Of a stretch of DNA of 64,000 nucleotides, positions 1 to 11,742 are shown piece after piece. The position numbers and the translations under genes are program-made. Position 1 is the first letter of the stretch. Every line of letters begins with the position of its first letter. Origin of the DNA: Cepaea nemoralis (taxonomy: Eukaryota > Mollusca > Gastropoda > Stylommatophora > Helicidae); NCBI GenBank assembly GCA_014155875.1, contig JACEFZ010012659.1, forward strand, positions 248,001 to 312,000, written 5' to 3'. Under the pieces are notes generated by a model, which was given only the letters and a program-made list of their open reading frames with translations, was not told the origin of the DNA and made no database searches.

Positions 1-3000
1 GGATAGCAGGGAACGCCCATGGCCTGCCCCTGCCTTCCCATGAGGTTTGACCGTGATGTCGATGATCGTTCTATCTTGATCAGCTGAGATGTGGGCGACA
101 TCACAACAATAAGTCTAACGTGTCTCGAAACCCGAGGAAGGCTAACCTCATTAAAAAATGCCCGCTGAAGTCGGAAGTGCCATCCTACGGGAGGCAAACT
201 AAAAATTGGCACTACGCATTTACGTCCGAGTGAAATGTCTCGTCCGATTGTCTCTCGTGCCTGGAACAGTTCTGACAGGCGCAACGACAAGCACATGTCC
301 ATGTCGAAAACTCGCTGAGTGGATATTGTCTACAGACCTGTCTGGTTTGTGCGGGAACGGCCCGGGGCGAACGAAATCCCAATATATTGAAGTGAGGAAT
401 TAAAGCAGCCATGAGCAGGACGTGACGATTCCCTCGGTGAGCCCAGCACCAGGGCGCTATGTGTCGGCCCTGCAATTATGGAAGCAACCTTGGATGGCGG
501 AAAATGCCATGGACTGTCCCTGCCTTCCTTTAAGGGTTGACCGTTGTCTTCGACCGTTCCAACTTGACCAGCTGGGTTGTGGATGGTTCCGAAAAAGTGA
601 GAGTCTCCCAGGAATGCTACCTGGTCAAAAATAAGTACGCTATAGCCGGATGTGTCAGCCTACGGGTTTTGGCCCAAAGGCGCATAACAGACACACCGCA
701 ATCACATTTGAAAAAACACTCCGGATGAACGCAAAGAAGAAGATACCGTGGCTGTTACAGTGTTATTACATGTATGTATCAATTGTTCCCCACCATACAG
801 TGGCTGTTACAGTGTTGTTACATGTATCAGTTGTTGTTGTTGACTATAGGCATATGGAAAGCCACACAATAAATCAGATTAAAATGGACTGACCAAATGA
901 TCGCGACAAAAACTCCGAGCTGGGCAAATCAAACGTAAAAGAAAAGAAAATTGGGTCTGGTGGGGGTCACTGAGGAGAAAGATGAAATTGCAGCGTGAAG
1001 GTGGATCTGTATCATTCTGCAGGAACCAGTCATGGCTTGTGTATCCTTTGTTGGTCATCAGTTCCCTCACAGTTGATGTAGCACTGGACTTCCTAAGTCT
1101 CCTAGGGCCATTGGTAATTTGTGTGGTATACTGACTCACAAGCCGTTACTAGCTGTCAAGATCTCCTCAAATTGAAACTAAATTGTACTAGAACGTAAAC
1201 CACTGGTACCATTAATACTTGGGGGATAGTGGACAATCAACACCGCCCCGGATTGGAAAACACACACTTCAGGAATCAAGAGCGGATATGGGGTAAAACT
1301 TCAACACGGAGAAAGCTGAGATATAAACAGCTACAATCGATTTCCGGCCTCATTTGTAACAACAAAACAGCGACTGGTCACAAACCAAGATGTGCATGCA
1401 GAATGGTAGCTTTTAACTCGCCACGACTAAGTGAGAACATTGTCTAAAGAGAAGAAGGACCATACATGCAGCAGCCAGTATTTGGAAACAACCAAATCTA
1501 AGACCTTACTTCTTGGTGATGTCAAATGTTGACACGTATTGTGAAGCTGTCGTGTTTTGATGAGGTGAATATAATTTAGTTTAAATCTTAGATTAAATGT
1601 GAGCCTATTTTTCCTAGAAGAAGATTTGGTAAGTAGACTAGGTGAACACGTGTGAGGAATTCTTAAGGAGTTAATTTAATTGTTATAGTTTATAGATAAA
1701 CTATTAATTAAGAATACCCATAATGAATTTAACTTCTCCCAGCTAAACAACTTAGTTAATGTATAAAACATTAGACACATGTTATACATTTTATTTCTTA
1801 AGCATGAAACTGAATCTACAATGAATTAGAGTGACTTAAGGAAATTCAGAATTCTTAGTACAGTGGTAAGGACATAATGTTTATGGCCCACTGGTAAGAT
1901 TAAAAACTAGTTTACATGTGCCATCACTAATAGAGAATTTAGTGGAATGTGTATAGTCAAGTAGATGGAGCACATAAGTCAGTAGATTTAATTGTGACAT
2001 GAGCACCTGGACAAACAAATAGTTTTCTTATAATTCATGAACCCATGAGAACCAGATTCTACAGGTATCATAATTTGTGTGATGGTACAGAACACATGGG
2101 GTAAGGCAAATATATAGACATGGCTGTTAACCATAGGCAATAATAATATTTGTGCCTCATAATAGTGCGTAACCAACCGCCATGCGGTATTTTAATTCAT
2201 AATGCCTGAATGTGAATTGGATATATCACCTAAAATGTTTGTATTTTATGAGAACAGGTGATAACTCCTGGATTTCCTGTTGCTAAATCCTGGATGAATT
2301 GCCTAAGTGTGTCTAATGATCACTATGTCATTGCTGATAACATGTCTGCGAGGATTCATGTGTGATTTCATCATTGTTAAACAGATGTGAATGTATCATT
2401 TGATAAAACACACCAGCATGCATGACTACAAGTTAGGTTGAAGGATGAGATTCCCTTGTAATGTCATTCTTGGTTAATCTGTGAATGTATTCTGTGTAAA
2501 GCACCTACATATGCATGATTGTCATCCATACAGATATGATTGTGTTTGATGAATGGGTGAGACCTCATTGTGATGCCATATGGTGTAAACATGTTATGTT
2601 GTCATTTGGAAATCACATAAGTACCCACCTTACATGACAGTATGAAGGATGTGTGATGAATGATTCCTATATGATTCCCCCTACCAATATGAATGTGTCT
2701 ATGGACTGAGTGAAATTATCATACATACATATGAATGATGTCAGAGAGAGTGAAGTGACCTCACATGCACAGAGGGATATGTTGACTGATGCATGAGGAG
2801 AGTGAGTGAGTGAAGTTACATGCTGAGAGAGAGGGAGTATAAGCCAACAGTCAATCTCATGATAGCCGGCAACTTTGATGTGGAATGCCATGCCTATCAC
2901 TTGAGAAATGCTTCGGTGTACCCCATAAACTAAAAAATAATTTAGTACACTCCGGCGCATAACACCACTTTGTATAAAATATCATTCATATCCCTATCAT

Positions 3001-3249
3001 CTAGTTTTGTGCGCTAAGCACGACACAAACCATATCATACATTACGCATAGCACCAGCCTCTGTGTTTGTAATTTAAGCAAAATCCCACTTTGTAGTTCA
3101 TGTTAACACATATGATCTATTGTGATGATAACAATGTACTACCAAAATAATAATGATGATTGTAATGACAATGTAATAATTATGAAAATAATGATAATGA
3201 TTTTAATTACAATGATTATAAAAACCATGATGATGTTGATGATAATAAT
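1..3249. other. No recognisable gene; diverged internal duplication
   Basis: No open frame here looks coding: all are short and resemble no family I know. The stretch near 20-100 recurs, diverged, near 505-590 (both begin CATGG.CTG.CCCTGCCTTCC and continue with a GACC-rich segment), which suggests an old repeat of about 490-bp spacing. A short duplication (GTGGCTGTTACAGTGTT) is seen near 748 and 801. From 1500 onward the DNA is AT-rich, and 3120-3250 is ATG/AAT-rich simple sequence. Confidence 0.5.
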
Positions 3250-3792
3250 TGTCAGAATCTCTATGTCTCCAACCGAGATGCAGGAACATCGTTACGCCCG
3301 CCATGCGAATAGTCTCCAGCCGGGATGCAGTAACATCGTTACGACCGCCAGGCGAGTACCAGTTACCTGCCCACAGGTTGCTGGCTGACGCGATCGTCAG
3401 CGGTCAGGCAAGGACAAAGCAAGACGCACGCAGTCCTCGTGAAGCCAGTCCACAGGGTAAGCACTGTGTGAGGAAACCGGCAGACTGCTTGAGAACTCGG
3501 ACATGACAAGACGTGTGGGTTGAGAAAGGCTTCGTATAGTTTCTGTGCCCGAAAGTCGAGTGCTTGTATATCTTGTGAGATAGACTGTGATGCTGTAGGT
3601 TTTATCTGTAAGTGTACTGATGTATTGTATATGTATAGTAATGATCACCACATGCCAAACTAGATTGTCTTGCATGTGAATTGTAAATAAATCCATTGAA
3701 CTTCGTGTCATTGTGTGTCAAGTCCAATCATTTTGTACTTGTACTTGTCTCACATATGTTAGGTCCAACGAGCCAGGTTTAAGACCCTGACA
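3250..3792 (+). mobile_element. Candidate LTR, 543 bp, of an LTR retrotransposon
   Basis: The segment begins TGTCAG and ends CTGACA, giving the inverted TG...CA termini usual for LTRs. It has a polyadenylation signal AATAAA at 3686-3691, about 100 bp before its end. Eleven bases beyond the end is a sequence matching the start of a tRNA-Pro primer binding site. Inside, a ~55-bp segment containing ACATCGTTACG is duplicated (about 3266-3310 and 3322-3356). No second copy was seen in the window and no gag or pol follows, so it would be a 5' LTR of a decayed or interrupted element. Termini and primer site support each other, but a partner LTR is lacking. Confidence 0.45.
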
Positions 3793-3802
3793 TGTGTGAA
3801 CG

Positions 3803-3815
3803 TGGGGGCTCGTCC
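3803..3815 (+). promoter_or_regulatory. tRNA-Pro-like primer binding site
   Basis: TGGGGGCTCGTCC matches the first 13 bases of the tRNA-Pro primer site known from several LTR retroelements; the rest (TCATT) does not match. It lies 11 bases after the LTR end at 3792, where reverse transcription would be primed. A chance match is possible. Confidence 0.4.
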
Positions 3816-5969
3816 TCATTGAACATACTAACGTAAATTACATGCATTTGATTGTTTAAACGTGTAAAACATCTGTGATTAAATAACTTGTCACCTTTTT
3901 GAACTTGTCGTAGTTTGACCTTGTCGCCATCTTGTGAAAATGATGTCCATGTCCTTACTGAATGTCATCTTGATGTAAGTGTTATGTCATCATTGTTGTA
4001 GATCATTGAAAGATATCGAGATTGTATTTGTGAAGTTAGTTGTGGAAAGCAGAAAGTTTAGGAAAGAAAGTGACTTGTGATTTGAAAAAAAAATTGTTGA
4101 CCGACGACATTACGACCTACAATTACACTCAACGCCATACAAACCTAATCAAAACTTAGTGACAAGCATACATCTCACACAAAGGGAGATTCTAATTTAT
4201 TTCCTCCCAAAAAGAAAGCAGGTTTTCTGTGCCATCTGAAACCCTTCCCCGTAGAGGTCATTTGTCCTTGAAGTAGCGACCCTACAGTTCCTAGCCCTGG
4301 TTTGAACCATTCTTCACCGCATCCAGTACACTTGAGTATATTTTTTCTAAATACTTTCGGATGCAAATTTGGGCATAAATTGTAAGTCAACAATATTGTA
4401 AAATTATTCACGTTACTAACACCTTGTAACAAATTGAGTGTCTGATAACTTATTTTCATTTAAACATTCCATCATGTCTTCATTAAATGACTTCATCGAG
4501 ATGGGTTTAAAGCAATATTACATCCATGAGAATGGAAGAAATCTTCTCACTTGAAGCATTTAATGAAGAAGAATACACCTGAATGCTATACAAGAATATT
4601 ACCAGAATGTACTTATCTTGTTTATAAGCAAATACTCATGGAAATGGGAACTGATTTTTAAAAGCTCTTAATGTATAAGACCCTTTTTCTTGAATAGGAA
4701 AAGATGAAGTAGAGAACAAAACTAGATACAGAAGAGAATGGTCAACATAATTGTCAAATTCCCAATCACTCAAGGTATTACTTCTATAAACCTGAGGACA
4801 GGCATAGGTGATGATGAAACTGCACATCTGCTAGTTAAACCTTGAACACTTGATAGTGGAAGATTGGATTGAGAGCCAACAACTATGTTGGTGATAACTA
4901 CATGAAAACACCATGACTATCTTTCTTCTATGTTTATTTTCTCTAAAGAACAGGATCCATTTTATTGTTTTCACTGGTTATGTTCTTAGGCTTTTACATG
5001 TAAATTCTAATGTCGTATTTCTGATATTATTAGAATTATGTGATTGATGGAATTTCAGGTAGTGGTCTTATTCATGTCAATCCAGACCTGACTTGGTGAA
5101 GATTGAATGCAGCACCTGTTGAGTGAGAACATGGTTGAGTGATGCCCTTGATAGAGTAGCGCAGAACCTTATCTACCTGCACCCATTCCATTTGTCTCAT
5201 AGGAGAGGTAATCTTTATTTAACCTTTCCCTGCCAAAACAAAGGGAATAAAACCAAGAGCCAACTTATGTTCTACTACGCCCTGGAACACGAAGACTACA
5301 GCAATTAGATAGCCAAAGGGATTCCCAAGCTGGAAGTGGAGAATTCTAAAGTATCAACAGTTCTTTTTTCCCCAGATCATCCAGGCCAGTAAAAGATTAG
5401 CATTACAGGCCCCTGGGAAAAATATAGCTGTTAATATCTACCTTATCATTGGCACATCAATTCTGTATAATTATGTATATGTCTATGTCCTTATTTTATG
5501 ACAGGAAATTATAATTTTGAATGCAATTTACAAAATCCATATTTGTGTTTATTAAATCATAAAAACTGAGGTCATGTCACGTATTGATTGTATTTTACTT
5601 GTCATAGTCAAATTGTTTTAAATTACCCTAGATAGAATTAATTAGTTGGTAGAGGAGAGGCAAGGAACCACTTAAGGAATAAATTGGGTATAACAGGGAG
5701 TACAACTTTTCAGTATTTCCTAAAGGTATTCCTTGGTTCTCTAAAACTCTATTTCTGGTTTCAACAATTGAGTCAGCACAACTAAATTAATTAAACGGGC
5801 AGGATCACATTAGGAAAAATGATTTTTCATCATTTATCTCTGTGGGGTTGAGCCATCAATCACACCCTTATCCGACAATATGGGTCGTCGATTTTCGCAT
5901 TAAATGTATAGCAGGATCTATCAAATGACAAGAAAACATATGGTTGTGAAACAGCTGCTATTACATACA
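3816..5969. other. AT-rich DNA without a recognisable gene
   Basis: No convincing coding frame, RNA gene or array was seen. The first part could be leader of the LTR element beginning at 3250, but no Gag or Pol motif appears in either strand. Confidence 0.4.
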
Positions 5970-5974
5970 ATAAC

Positions 5975-6573
5975 TGTCAACAACTCATGTGTCAGGCATC
6001 ATCGGATTACTTCTTCCACACCACACAAGAAACTTGCAAGTCGTGTGAAAGGAATTGAATGGTACATTTAATTGCCGTTGGCTCTTTACAAGTACATACC
6101 AGTCGCTATCAAATCACACACAAAGCCACAGAATTGCCTATCACTAGTTTCCTAAACCCTATTGCTAATCTCTATCTATTTGGTTACACAAAAACTCCCA
6201 TCAATATCTAACGATCTGCTCTCTACAATTGTCAGTCCCCGTCTGACTAGTTGGCTTCCCGTGGTTACACACCACGCGGAAGGACCTTGACACGTCCTTG
6301 ACGTAAGCGTGCCGTGATGCTTGGCACGCTTACATTAGCTGTCTCTTGGTGATTTGCAATCGTGGCTATTATGTAGGCGTGATTCTGTCGTAACCAGAGT
6401 GCTGACTATCTGGTCACCGTCTCCGTGTCTCATGAGAGAACTAGTTAATAGTCCCCTATTCTCTCACCTACCCTGCCCCTACATCACCTCTATTCTATTT
6501 GAGGTTGACCACTCTTCCCGTTGGTGTACTCTCTTGGGGCATACCTCCGCCCCTTCTATTGCAGTCTTTGACA
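5975..6573 (-). mobile_element. Solo LTR with 5-bp target site duplication
   Basis: This is a reverse-complement copy of the ~610-bp LTRs at 7549-8158 and 17877-18487, somewhat more diverged and 599 bp long. On the plus strand it reads TGTCAACAAC...GTCTTTGACA. It is flanked by a perfect 5-bp direct repeat ATAAC (5970-5974 and 6574-6578), the size expected for Ty3/Gypsy-type integrase. No internal element sequence adjoins it, so it is best explained as a solo LTR left by LTR-LTR recombination. The target lies in a sequence like TTATTACATACAATA, which also flanks the full-length element. Confidence 0.85.
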
Positions 6574-7079
6574 ATAACATTCTATTGTATATTGTTATTA
6601 TATACAATCGCATGGACTTTTGTTGTATATTGTTATTGATGTTTGTCCATCAAAAATGATGATGACCATTCATTTCATCCAGTGGGGTTGACAGTTTGGA
6701 GCCGTGAGTTCTAAGATGGCTGGTAAGGCTTATTTTGGCTCGAAATTTTCTTTGCTTGCTTGCTTGCGTTCGCTGGCTGTGAACTCCAGCGTGAAGTCCT
6801 GTATGTCCGATGGAGACATCCTGTTGTCCAACATCAGTGTGATGTCATACCGGACCGAAGTTTGCGTGAGTATCCGTTGTCCCATGTCTGACTTATTGGT
6901 GTGCAGACTGGTGGTTCCGCGCCGTGCAGGCAGATACTCGCCGACTTCGGAGGAGAAATGTTCTTTGACAATGTGGGAAAAGAATGCTTGACGTTCTAGG
7001 AGGAGGATCTCCTGCAGTGGTTTTTCTGTCCAGCCTTATTTGACAGCTCTTACAGCCCTGTTTGTTTTACAAGTGACTG
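6574..7079. other. Decayed repeat DNA between two LTR copies
   Basis: It contains TATTGTTATTATATACAAT-type repeats, then a GC-richer stretch. Part of the stretch near 6880-6960 (GTCTGACTTATT... followed by CAGACTGGT) recurs near 18,960-19,015. The piece around 6776-6792 (CTGGCTGTGAACTCCAGCG) resembles the start of the SINE-like repeats at 34,085 and 42,055. No gene is supported. Confidence 0.4.
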
Positions 7080-7305
7080 CACCCTTGCGTAATGATGTAC
7101 GCTATTAATTTCGGTCTTTGGCAGAGTCTTCCAAGTGTCGTGATGAATTCCAAAAGCTTTTAGTGAGATCTACATAGCGTCTTTACAGCGTTTCCTCTGG
7201 CCGCCTTGGGAGCGTTTACCACAACGCAGATCGCAGTAAACAAAATCGTTTAGGGAGCTATCTGACATGCGTGTTAAGTGACCAGCCCAGCTGTGAGAGC
7301 AGGGG
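7080..7305 (-). pseudogene. LINE reverse transcriptase C-terminal tail, decayed
   Basis: Read on the minus strand, the sequence encodes SWAGHLTRMSD, then GKRSQGGQRKRCKD and, after an in-frame stop, LKAFGIHHDTWKTL. Motifs of this form (WAGHV.RM, GKR..GGQ.KR.KD, then a segment ending W) are typical of the C-terminal tails of many animal non-LTR retrotransposon polyproteins. In-frame stops and missing upstream domains show a dead fragment. The clade cannot be set from this piece. Confidence 0.65.
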
Positions 7306-7465
7306 GAAACAGAACAAGTGTACCCTTGTGATGTGTAACGGCTGTATATTGTAACTGATCTCGACATGGCGGCCAAGAATATCCAGAGAAGACCCGTCTT
7401 CCAAGACGTTAGCCAACATATCATCCTCATTGCACGTCAGTCTATTTGTCCTTAAGTTATTACAC
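7288..7465. repeat. Segment repeated, part inverted, at 18,630-18,825
   Basis: Bases about 7288-7405 recur as a reverse complement near 18,645-18,765 (shared core AGACGGGTCTTCTCTGGATA on the plus strand of the second copy). Bases about 7412-7460 (AGCCAACA.ATCATCCTC.TTGCACGT) recur in the same orientation near 18,770-18,825. The two copies lie just outside the two ends of the LTR element at 7549-18487. Confidence 0.6.
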
Positions 7466-7548
7466 ACAACGACATGTATCTCTGTTGTTTATTGTGATTA
7501 CATACAATCACATGGACCTCTGTTGTGCATTGTTATTACAAACAATAG

Positions 7549-8158
7549 CGTCAAAGACTGGTACATAAAGGACGGAGGTCTTCTCAAGATAGAATACCAC
7601 CGGGAAGAGTGGTCAACCTCAAATAGAATAGAGGTGATAAAGTGCCCCGATATAAGGGCAGGGTAGATGATAGAATGGGGGACTATTAACTAGTTCTCTC
7701 ATGAGACACGGAGACGTTGACCAGATGGTTAGCACTCTGGTCACGACAGAATCACGCCTATGTAATAGCCACGAATGCCACTCAACAGAAGACAGCTAAT
7801 GTCAGCGTGCCAAGTGGAACGGCACGCAGAAAGCCGAAGGACACATCAAGGTCCTTCCGCGTGGTGTGTGACCACGCGAGCCAACTAGTCAGACTGGGGA
7901 CTGACTTTGTAGAGAGCACTTGTTTAGTATTGATAGGAGTTTTGTGTAACCAAATAGATAGAGATAGCATTAGAGTTTAGAAAACTAGTGATAGGCAATT
8001 CTGTGGCTTTGTGTGTGGTTTTGATAGCGACTGTTACGTACTTGTAAAGAGCCTACGGCAATAAAATGTACCATTTAATTCCTCTCACACGACTTGCAAG
8101 TTTCTTGTATGGTGTGGGAGAAGTAATCTGATGATGCCTTACACATGAGTTGTTGACA
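7549..8158 (+). mobile_element. 5' LTR of the Gmr1-like element
   Basis: It ends GTTGTTGACA and begins CGTCAAAGACTGG where the partner LTR has TGTCAAAGACTGG, so the first base of the TG terminus is mutated. A possible TATA box (TATAAG, 7651-7656) lies about 100 bp in, and the polyadenylation signal AATAAA is at 8060-8065, about 100 bp before the end. That layout fits U3, R and U5. Short open frames in it are also open in the other copies and encode nothing recognisable. Confidence 0.85.
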
Positions 8159-8172
8159 GGCAAAGATTAATG

Positions 8173-8186
8173 TGGTGTCAGAAGTG
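8173..8186 (+). promoter_or_regulatory. tRNA-Leu-like primer binding site
   Basis: TGGTGTCAGAAGTG is complementary to the 3' end shared by animal leucine tRNAs (…CACTTCTGACA plus CCA), a primer used by several metazoan Ty3/Gypsy groups. It starts 14 bases after the LTR end, a longer gap than usual. Confidence 0.7.
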
Positions 8187-9398
8187 TGGCTTGGACGAAA
8201 GAGTCCAAGCTAATACACTCATCCACGGCTCTTGACTAAGGTTACAAATAGTGAAGTAGTGAATTTAATTTGTGTCAGTGACGATGACGTGTGCAGACTA
8301 GGACAAGTTGCGAGCTAAACTGTGCCTATCGTGACGAAATAATGCTTATTTGTGTTTATTAAGATATTATTTACTTAAATCATGTGTTCTTCAAAGTTGT
8401 AAGTATTGATATTATTATTTTCTTTATTTATTCATGTAATTATTCATGTAATTATTTGTATATTTATGAATAACTATCAAAAATGATTCTTGGCGGAGCG
8501 ATACACAGCCAGCAACATTATCGATTTTTGGAAGCTAAAAATAGCGCTGCGCCTCTGACGTGTTACGATTGACCAGCGGTTGTTCCACGCCATTGGCATT
8601 CAGCATCTGAATGTTTACAACTCGGTAAGCTGCTGCCCGCCTGAATCGTTGCTTTATATTACCTATTATTTGTTTATTTGAGTTAGTAATTGAATATATT
8701 TGTTTATTTAAACAATATTAATATATTTTTATTTATCTCAAAGCAGTTATTGAATTTTTTTTTCGTACTTTTTCTTGTGTTTACCGTCACGAGGGCACTA
8801 CTTTCGGCCATGCAAATTAGACTTGGTCTGCACAACACTTGCATAGATTAAATTAGGTTAGTGACGAAAGGCATAAAAAGTTAGAACGAAGACAGGACAT
8901 TGACAATTTAATATTAAGTTAACTATATTCTTTTTGTGTGTGGGCATGTCATGGTGATGTATCAAATTGTCGAATAATATGTCAGTTACTATTTGTTAAT
9001 TGTTGCTGCTCTGTAAACCAGGGTGAACAACAGCTGAATACAAGATTCGTGTGTGTGCGAAGTACCAAACAGGTGACCTAATTAGAAAACTCGTGTCTGT
9101 GCCGAAGTGGCAAAGAAGGTGACCTGCGTTACCGGAGTGTGTTCCCTGATTCTCGGGAACATTAAGTTGAGTATACTCAATATTTTTGGCATGCAATGTG
9201 ATTAATAGTGCATCTCTTTTTCAGCTTTTGATGCATTAGCATACGGTTGTGCTCTGTTTTTTCAGGATTAAATATTTCAGGTGATAAACATAGAATACAA
9301 GTTGTAGCGTTTAGATATTAAGAAACATAACATATCAAAAGAAAAATAAGTGATTAAAGAGTTCAGTGTAGGTCAAAGCTAGCTGATTACCAAACATC
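8187..9398 (+). other. Untranslated leader of the LTR element
   Basis: About 1.2 kb between the primer site and the Gag start. It is AT-rich and has no coding frame I recognise. It would hold the packaging signal if the family has one; no particular structure is evident. Confidence 0.45.
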
Positions 9399-11237
9399 AT
9401 GGCTACGTTAGCTGATTTCGTAAAAGCAGGCAAAGAAATGCAATACACAGGTAAAGAGCTAGAACAGTATGCTGATCAGAAATTTACAGAAGCAAAAGAT
9501 GCGGAGACAGCTGAACGTATACGAAAAGAGAATGCGGAGAGAGAAGAACGCGCACAAGAAAGACAACACCAGATAGATCTAGCTGAGATAAATAAACAAA
9601 AAGAATTAGAAACTAAACAGAAGCAGTTAGAACATGATAAGGAGATTAAGCAACAACAGTTAGAAGATGACAAACAGATTAAGCAAAAAGAATTAGAAAT
9701 TAAACAGAAGGAAGTAGATGTAAAGCAAAAGCAATTAGATCAAGAGAAAGAATTAAAGCAAAAGCAATTAGATCAGGAGAAAGAATTAAAGCAAAAAGAG
9801 ATAGATGAAATGGCAAGAGTTAAGGAAAAACAAATACAAGTAGAATCAGAGACACAGTTAAAGATGAAAGGTATGGATGTAGACTCACACGCAGAGATCT
9901 CTGCCACTAAACTAAAAAGTCAACAAGAAGAAAATAAGTTCAACAAATACAAAAATATTATCAAACCATATTGTAAAGAAGATTCCATATCAGCCTGGAC
10001 AGAAAATGTCGAGTATCAGTTTAAATATCACCAAGTGCCAATAGAAATGTGGGCTATGATTTATATGAAGAACCTAAGTGGTGAGCCCCTTAAAGTGATA
10101 GAATCAATACCAACAGATCTTAGATCCAACTATCAGTACATCCATGATAGGATAATGCAACACTTTTTACTTGATGCCCCTGGGTATCAGGTTCAGTTCT
10201 CAAATTTAAAACCTAAACCTAGTGAGACTTTCATTGATTACGTCTCAAATGTTCAGAGTGTACTAGATAGGTGGCTTAAAGCAGCTAACATAGGAAAAGA
10301 CTTTGATAGACTGAAAAATTTAATAGCCATGGATAAAGTCATATCCACTATACCATCTCCTTTTGCTAAATTCTTACAGCAGTCAGACATTGAGAACATA
10401 GAGCAGTTCGAAAAGAAAGGATCTGCATATTTTTCTTCTAACAGAGATATTTTCAAGACCTCAAATGACTCTGAAGTGGTTTCTTTTGTGAAAGACCAAC
10501 CTAAAAATTATCAGAGTAAGAGACAACCTTTTCAGAAAATCGACCAGAAAGATAGGAAAGTGTCAAAATGTATTTACTGTCAACTTTTGCATTACACTTA
10601 TTCTATGTGTGACAAATCGCCAAATTATCCGGCGCATCTTGAAAATGTTATTAAGAAGCAACAAACCAAAAGATCTGCATACAGGCGTGCAATCAAATGC
10701 TTCTTTTGTTCCAGCTACGGCCATTATTCAAATAAGTGCCTGGGCCGCCAACATATGAAAGCTAACAATGCTATTTTGATTGATACATCTTCTGATAGTG
10801 GTAGTGAGACTGAATGTGAGATTGAAAATGTATTACCTTTCAAGCAATCTGAAGATGTCTGTTGTGTGAACGATGTATTAAGTTTTGACAATTGTGTCCA
10901 ATGCCACCAATTTCATGCAGACGGAAAATTAGAATGTGGGCATATTGTAACATCCTCCGTAGAGAATGCAAATGCAGTTATAGCCTCCAGAGGCAATCTA
11001 TTGTTTCACTCTGCAATGGTCAATGATAAGCCATGCCGATGTTTGCTTGACAGTGGGAGCTCTATTATTGGTGTGAAAAAGGAACTTGTTAATCCAAAGG
11101 ATTATACTGGTGACTCTGTAAAATGCCGGACTTTTTCTGGTAATATAGAAACCTATCCTCTGGCAAGAGCCCATATAAACACCCCGTTCCTTTCTGGTAC
11201 CTTTACTTGTGCAATACTAGACAACCCCTTGTGCTGA
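9399..11237 (+). CDS. Gag-protease ORF of the Gmr1-like retrotransposon
   Basis: This 612-residue frame encodes the structural protein and the start of the protease. Residues ~40-170 are a long K/Q/E-rich coiled coil with repeats of the KQKQLDQEKEL type. Residues ~185-360 look like a capsid region (ISAWTENVEYQF, YVSNVQSVLDRWLKAA). Two zinc-binding motifs follow: CIYCQLLHYTYSMC at 391-404, a C-x2-C-x3-H-x5-C variant, and a canonical zinc knuckle CFFCSSYGHYSNKC at 434-447 (CX2CX4HX4C). The aspartic protease active site is DSGSS at 551-555, preceded by CRCLL. The frame stops at TGA 11235-11237 just before the conserved LILG motif of the protease, which continues in the +1 frame. The start ATG is the first of the frame after the leader and lies in a favourable context (ATCATGG). 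Apart from the protease end the frame is intact. Confidence 0.88.
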   Translation: MATLADFVKAGKEMQYTGKELEQYADQKFTEAKDAETAERIRKENAEREERAQERQHQIDLAEINKQKELETKQKQLEHDKEIKQQQLEDDKQIKQKELEIKQKEVDVKQKQLDQEKELKQKQLDQEKELKQKEIDEMARVKEKQIQVESETQLKMKGMDVDSHAEISATKLKSQQEENKFNKYKNIIKPYCKEDSISAWTENVEYQFKYHQVPIEMWAMIYMKNLSGEPLKVIESIPTDLRSNYQYIHDRIMQHFLLDAPGYQVQFSNLKPKPSETFIDYVSNVQSVLDRWLKAANIGKDFDRLKNLIAMDKVISTIPSPFAKFLQQSDIENIEQFEKKGSAYFSSNRDIFKTSNDSEVVSFVKDQPKNYQSKRQPFQKIDQKDRKVSKCIYCQLLHYTYSMCDKSPNYPAHLENVIKKQQTKRSAYRRAIKCFFCSSYGHYSNKCLGRQHMKANNAILIDTSSDSGSETECEIENVLPFKQSEDVCCVNDVLSFDNCVQCHQFHADGKLECGHIVTSSVENANAVIASRGNLLFHSAMVNDKPCRCLLDSGSSIIGVKKELVNPKDYTGDSVKCRTFSGNIETYPLARAHINTPFLSGTFTCAILDNPLC

Positions 11238-11592
11238 GTTAATTCTTGGGTGTCTACCCCAGCTAAGGCACTGTACAGATGAAGAAATATCTGTCTGGGA
11301 GGAGAAGAATGGTTTCACTCCAGTGAACAGTGCAGATATCCTCGGACATCACAGTCCTAACAAAGGTGCTAGACCCATAACACTTGAAACTGATCAATAC
11401 GTAATGGTGCTACTACCAGACAAGCATAATAAAATGTTAACTTCATGGCAAGGGCCTTTCAAGGTGATACAACAACTTTCAGATGTTGACTATGAAATAT
11501 CAATAAACGGACACTTAAAGATATTCCATGTCAACATGCTGAAACCTTACTTTTCACGACAAGAGACAGATGTAGAGACAGACGAACACTAG
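11236..11592 (+). pseudogene. Protease end fused to integrase C-terminal module
   Basis: In the frame +1 to Gag, reading resumes with ELILG, the second conserved motif of retropepsins, and runs 118 codons to a TAG at 11590. From about 11,370 it encodes RPITLETDQYVMVLLPDK, then WQGPF (11446-11460) and FHVNMLKPYF. This is the C-terminal GPY/F module of Ty3/Gypsy integrases. The zinc-binding HHCC and DDE catalytic domains that should lie between are absent, so several hundred codons appear deleted near 11,330-11,360. The same frame continues, after stops at 11590, 11605 and 11608, into the RT ORF, so protease end, integrase and RT were once a single Pol frame. The Gag-to-Pol shift could be a programmed frameshift site or a mutation; the site itself gives no clear slippery sequence. 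Confidence 0.75.
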
Positions 11593-11742
11593 TGCACCCA
11601 CACCTAGTGATCAGACGACAGACATACACCAACTACACTAGTTAGCGAGACTGGCAAATCCGACGAATTCCATACACCTAGTGAGCTTACAGAATACGCA
11701 CTTAGCACCACCACCGTACTGAATCAGGTAGACGACGACGGT

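Noticed and set aside
7717..7980. 87-codon frame, repeated near 18,045
   Set aside because: Lies within both LTR copies; differs in length between copies and matches no protein family.
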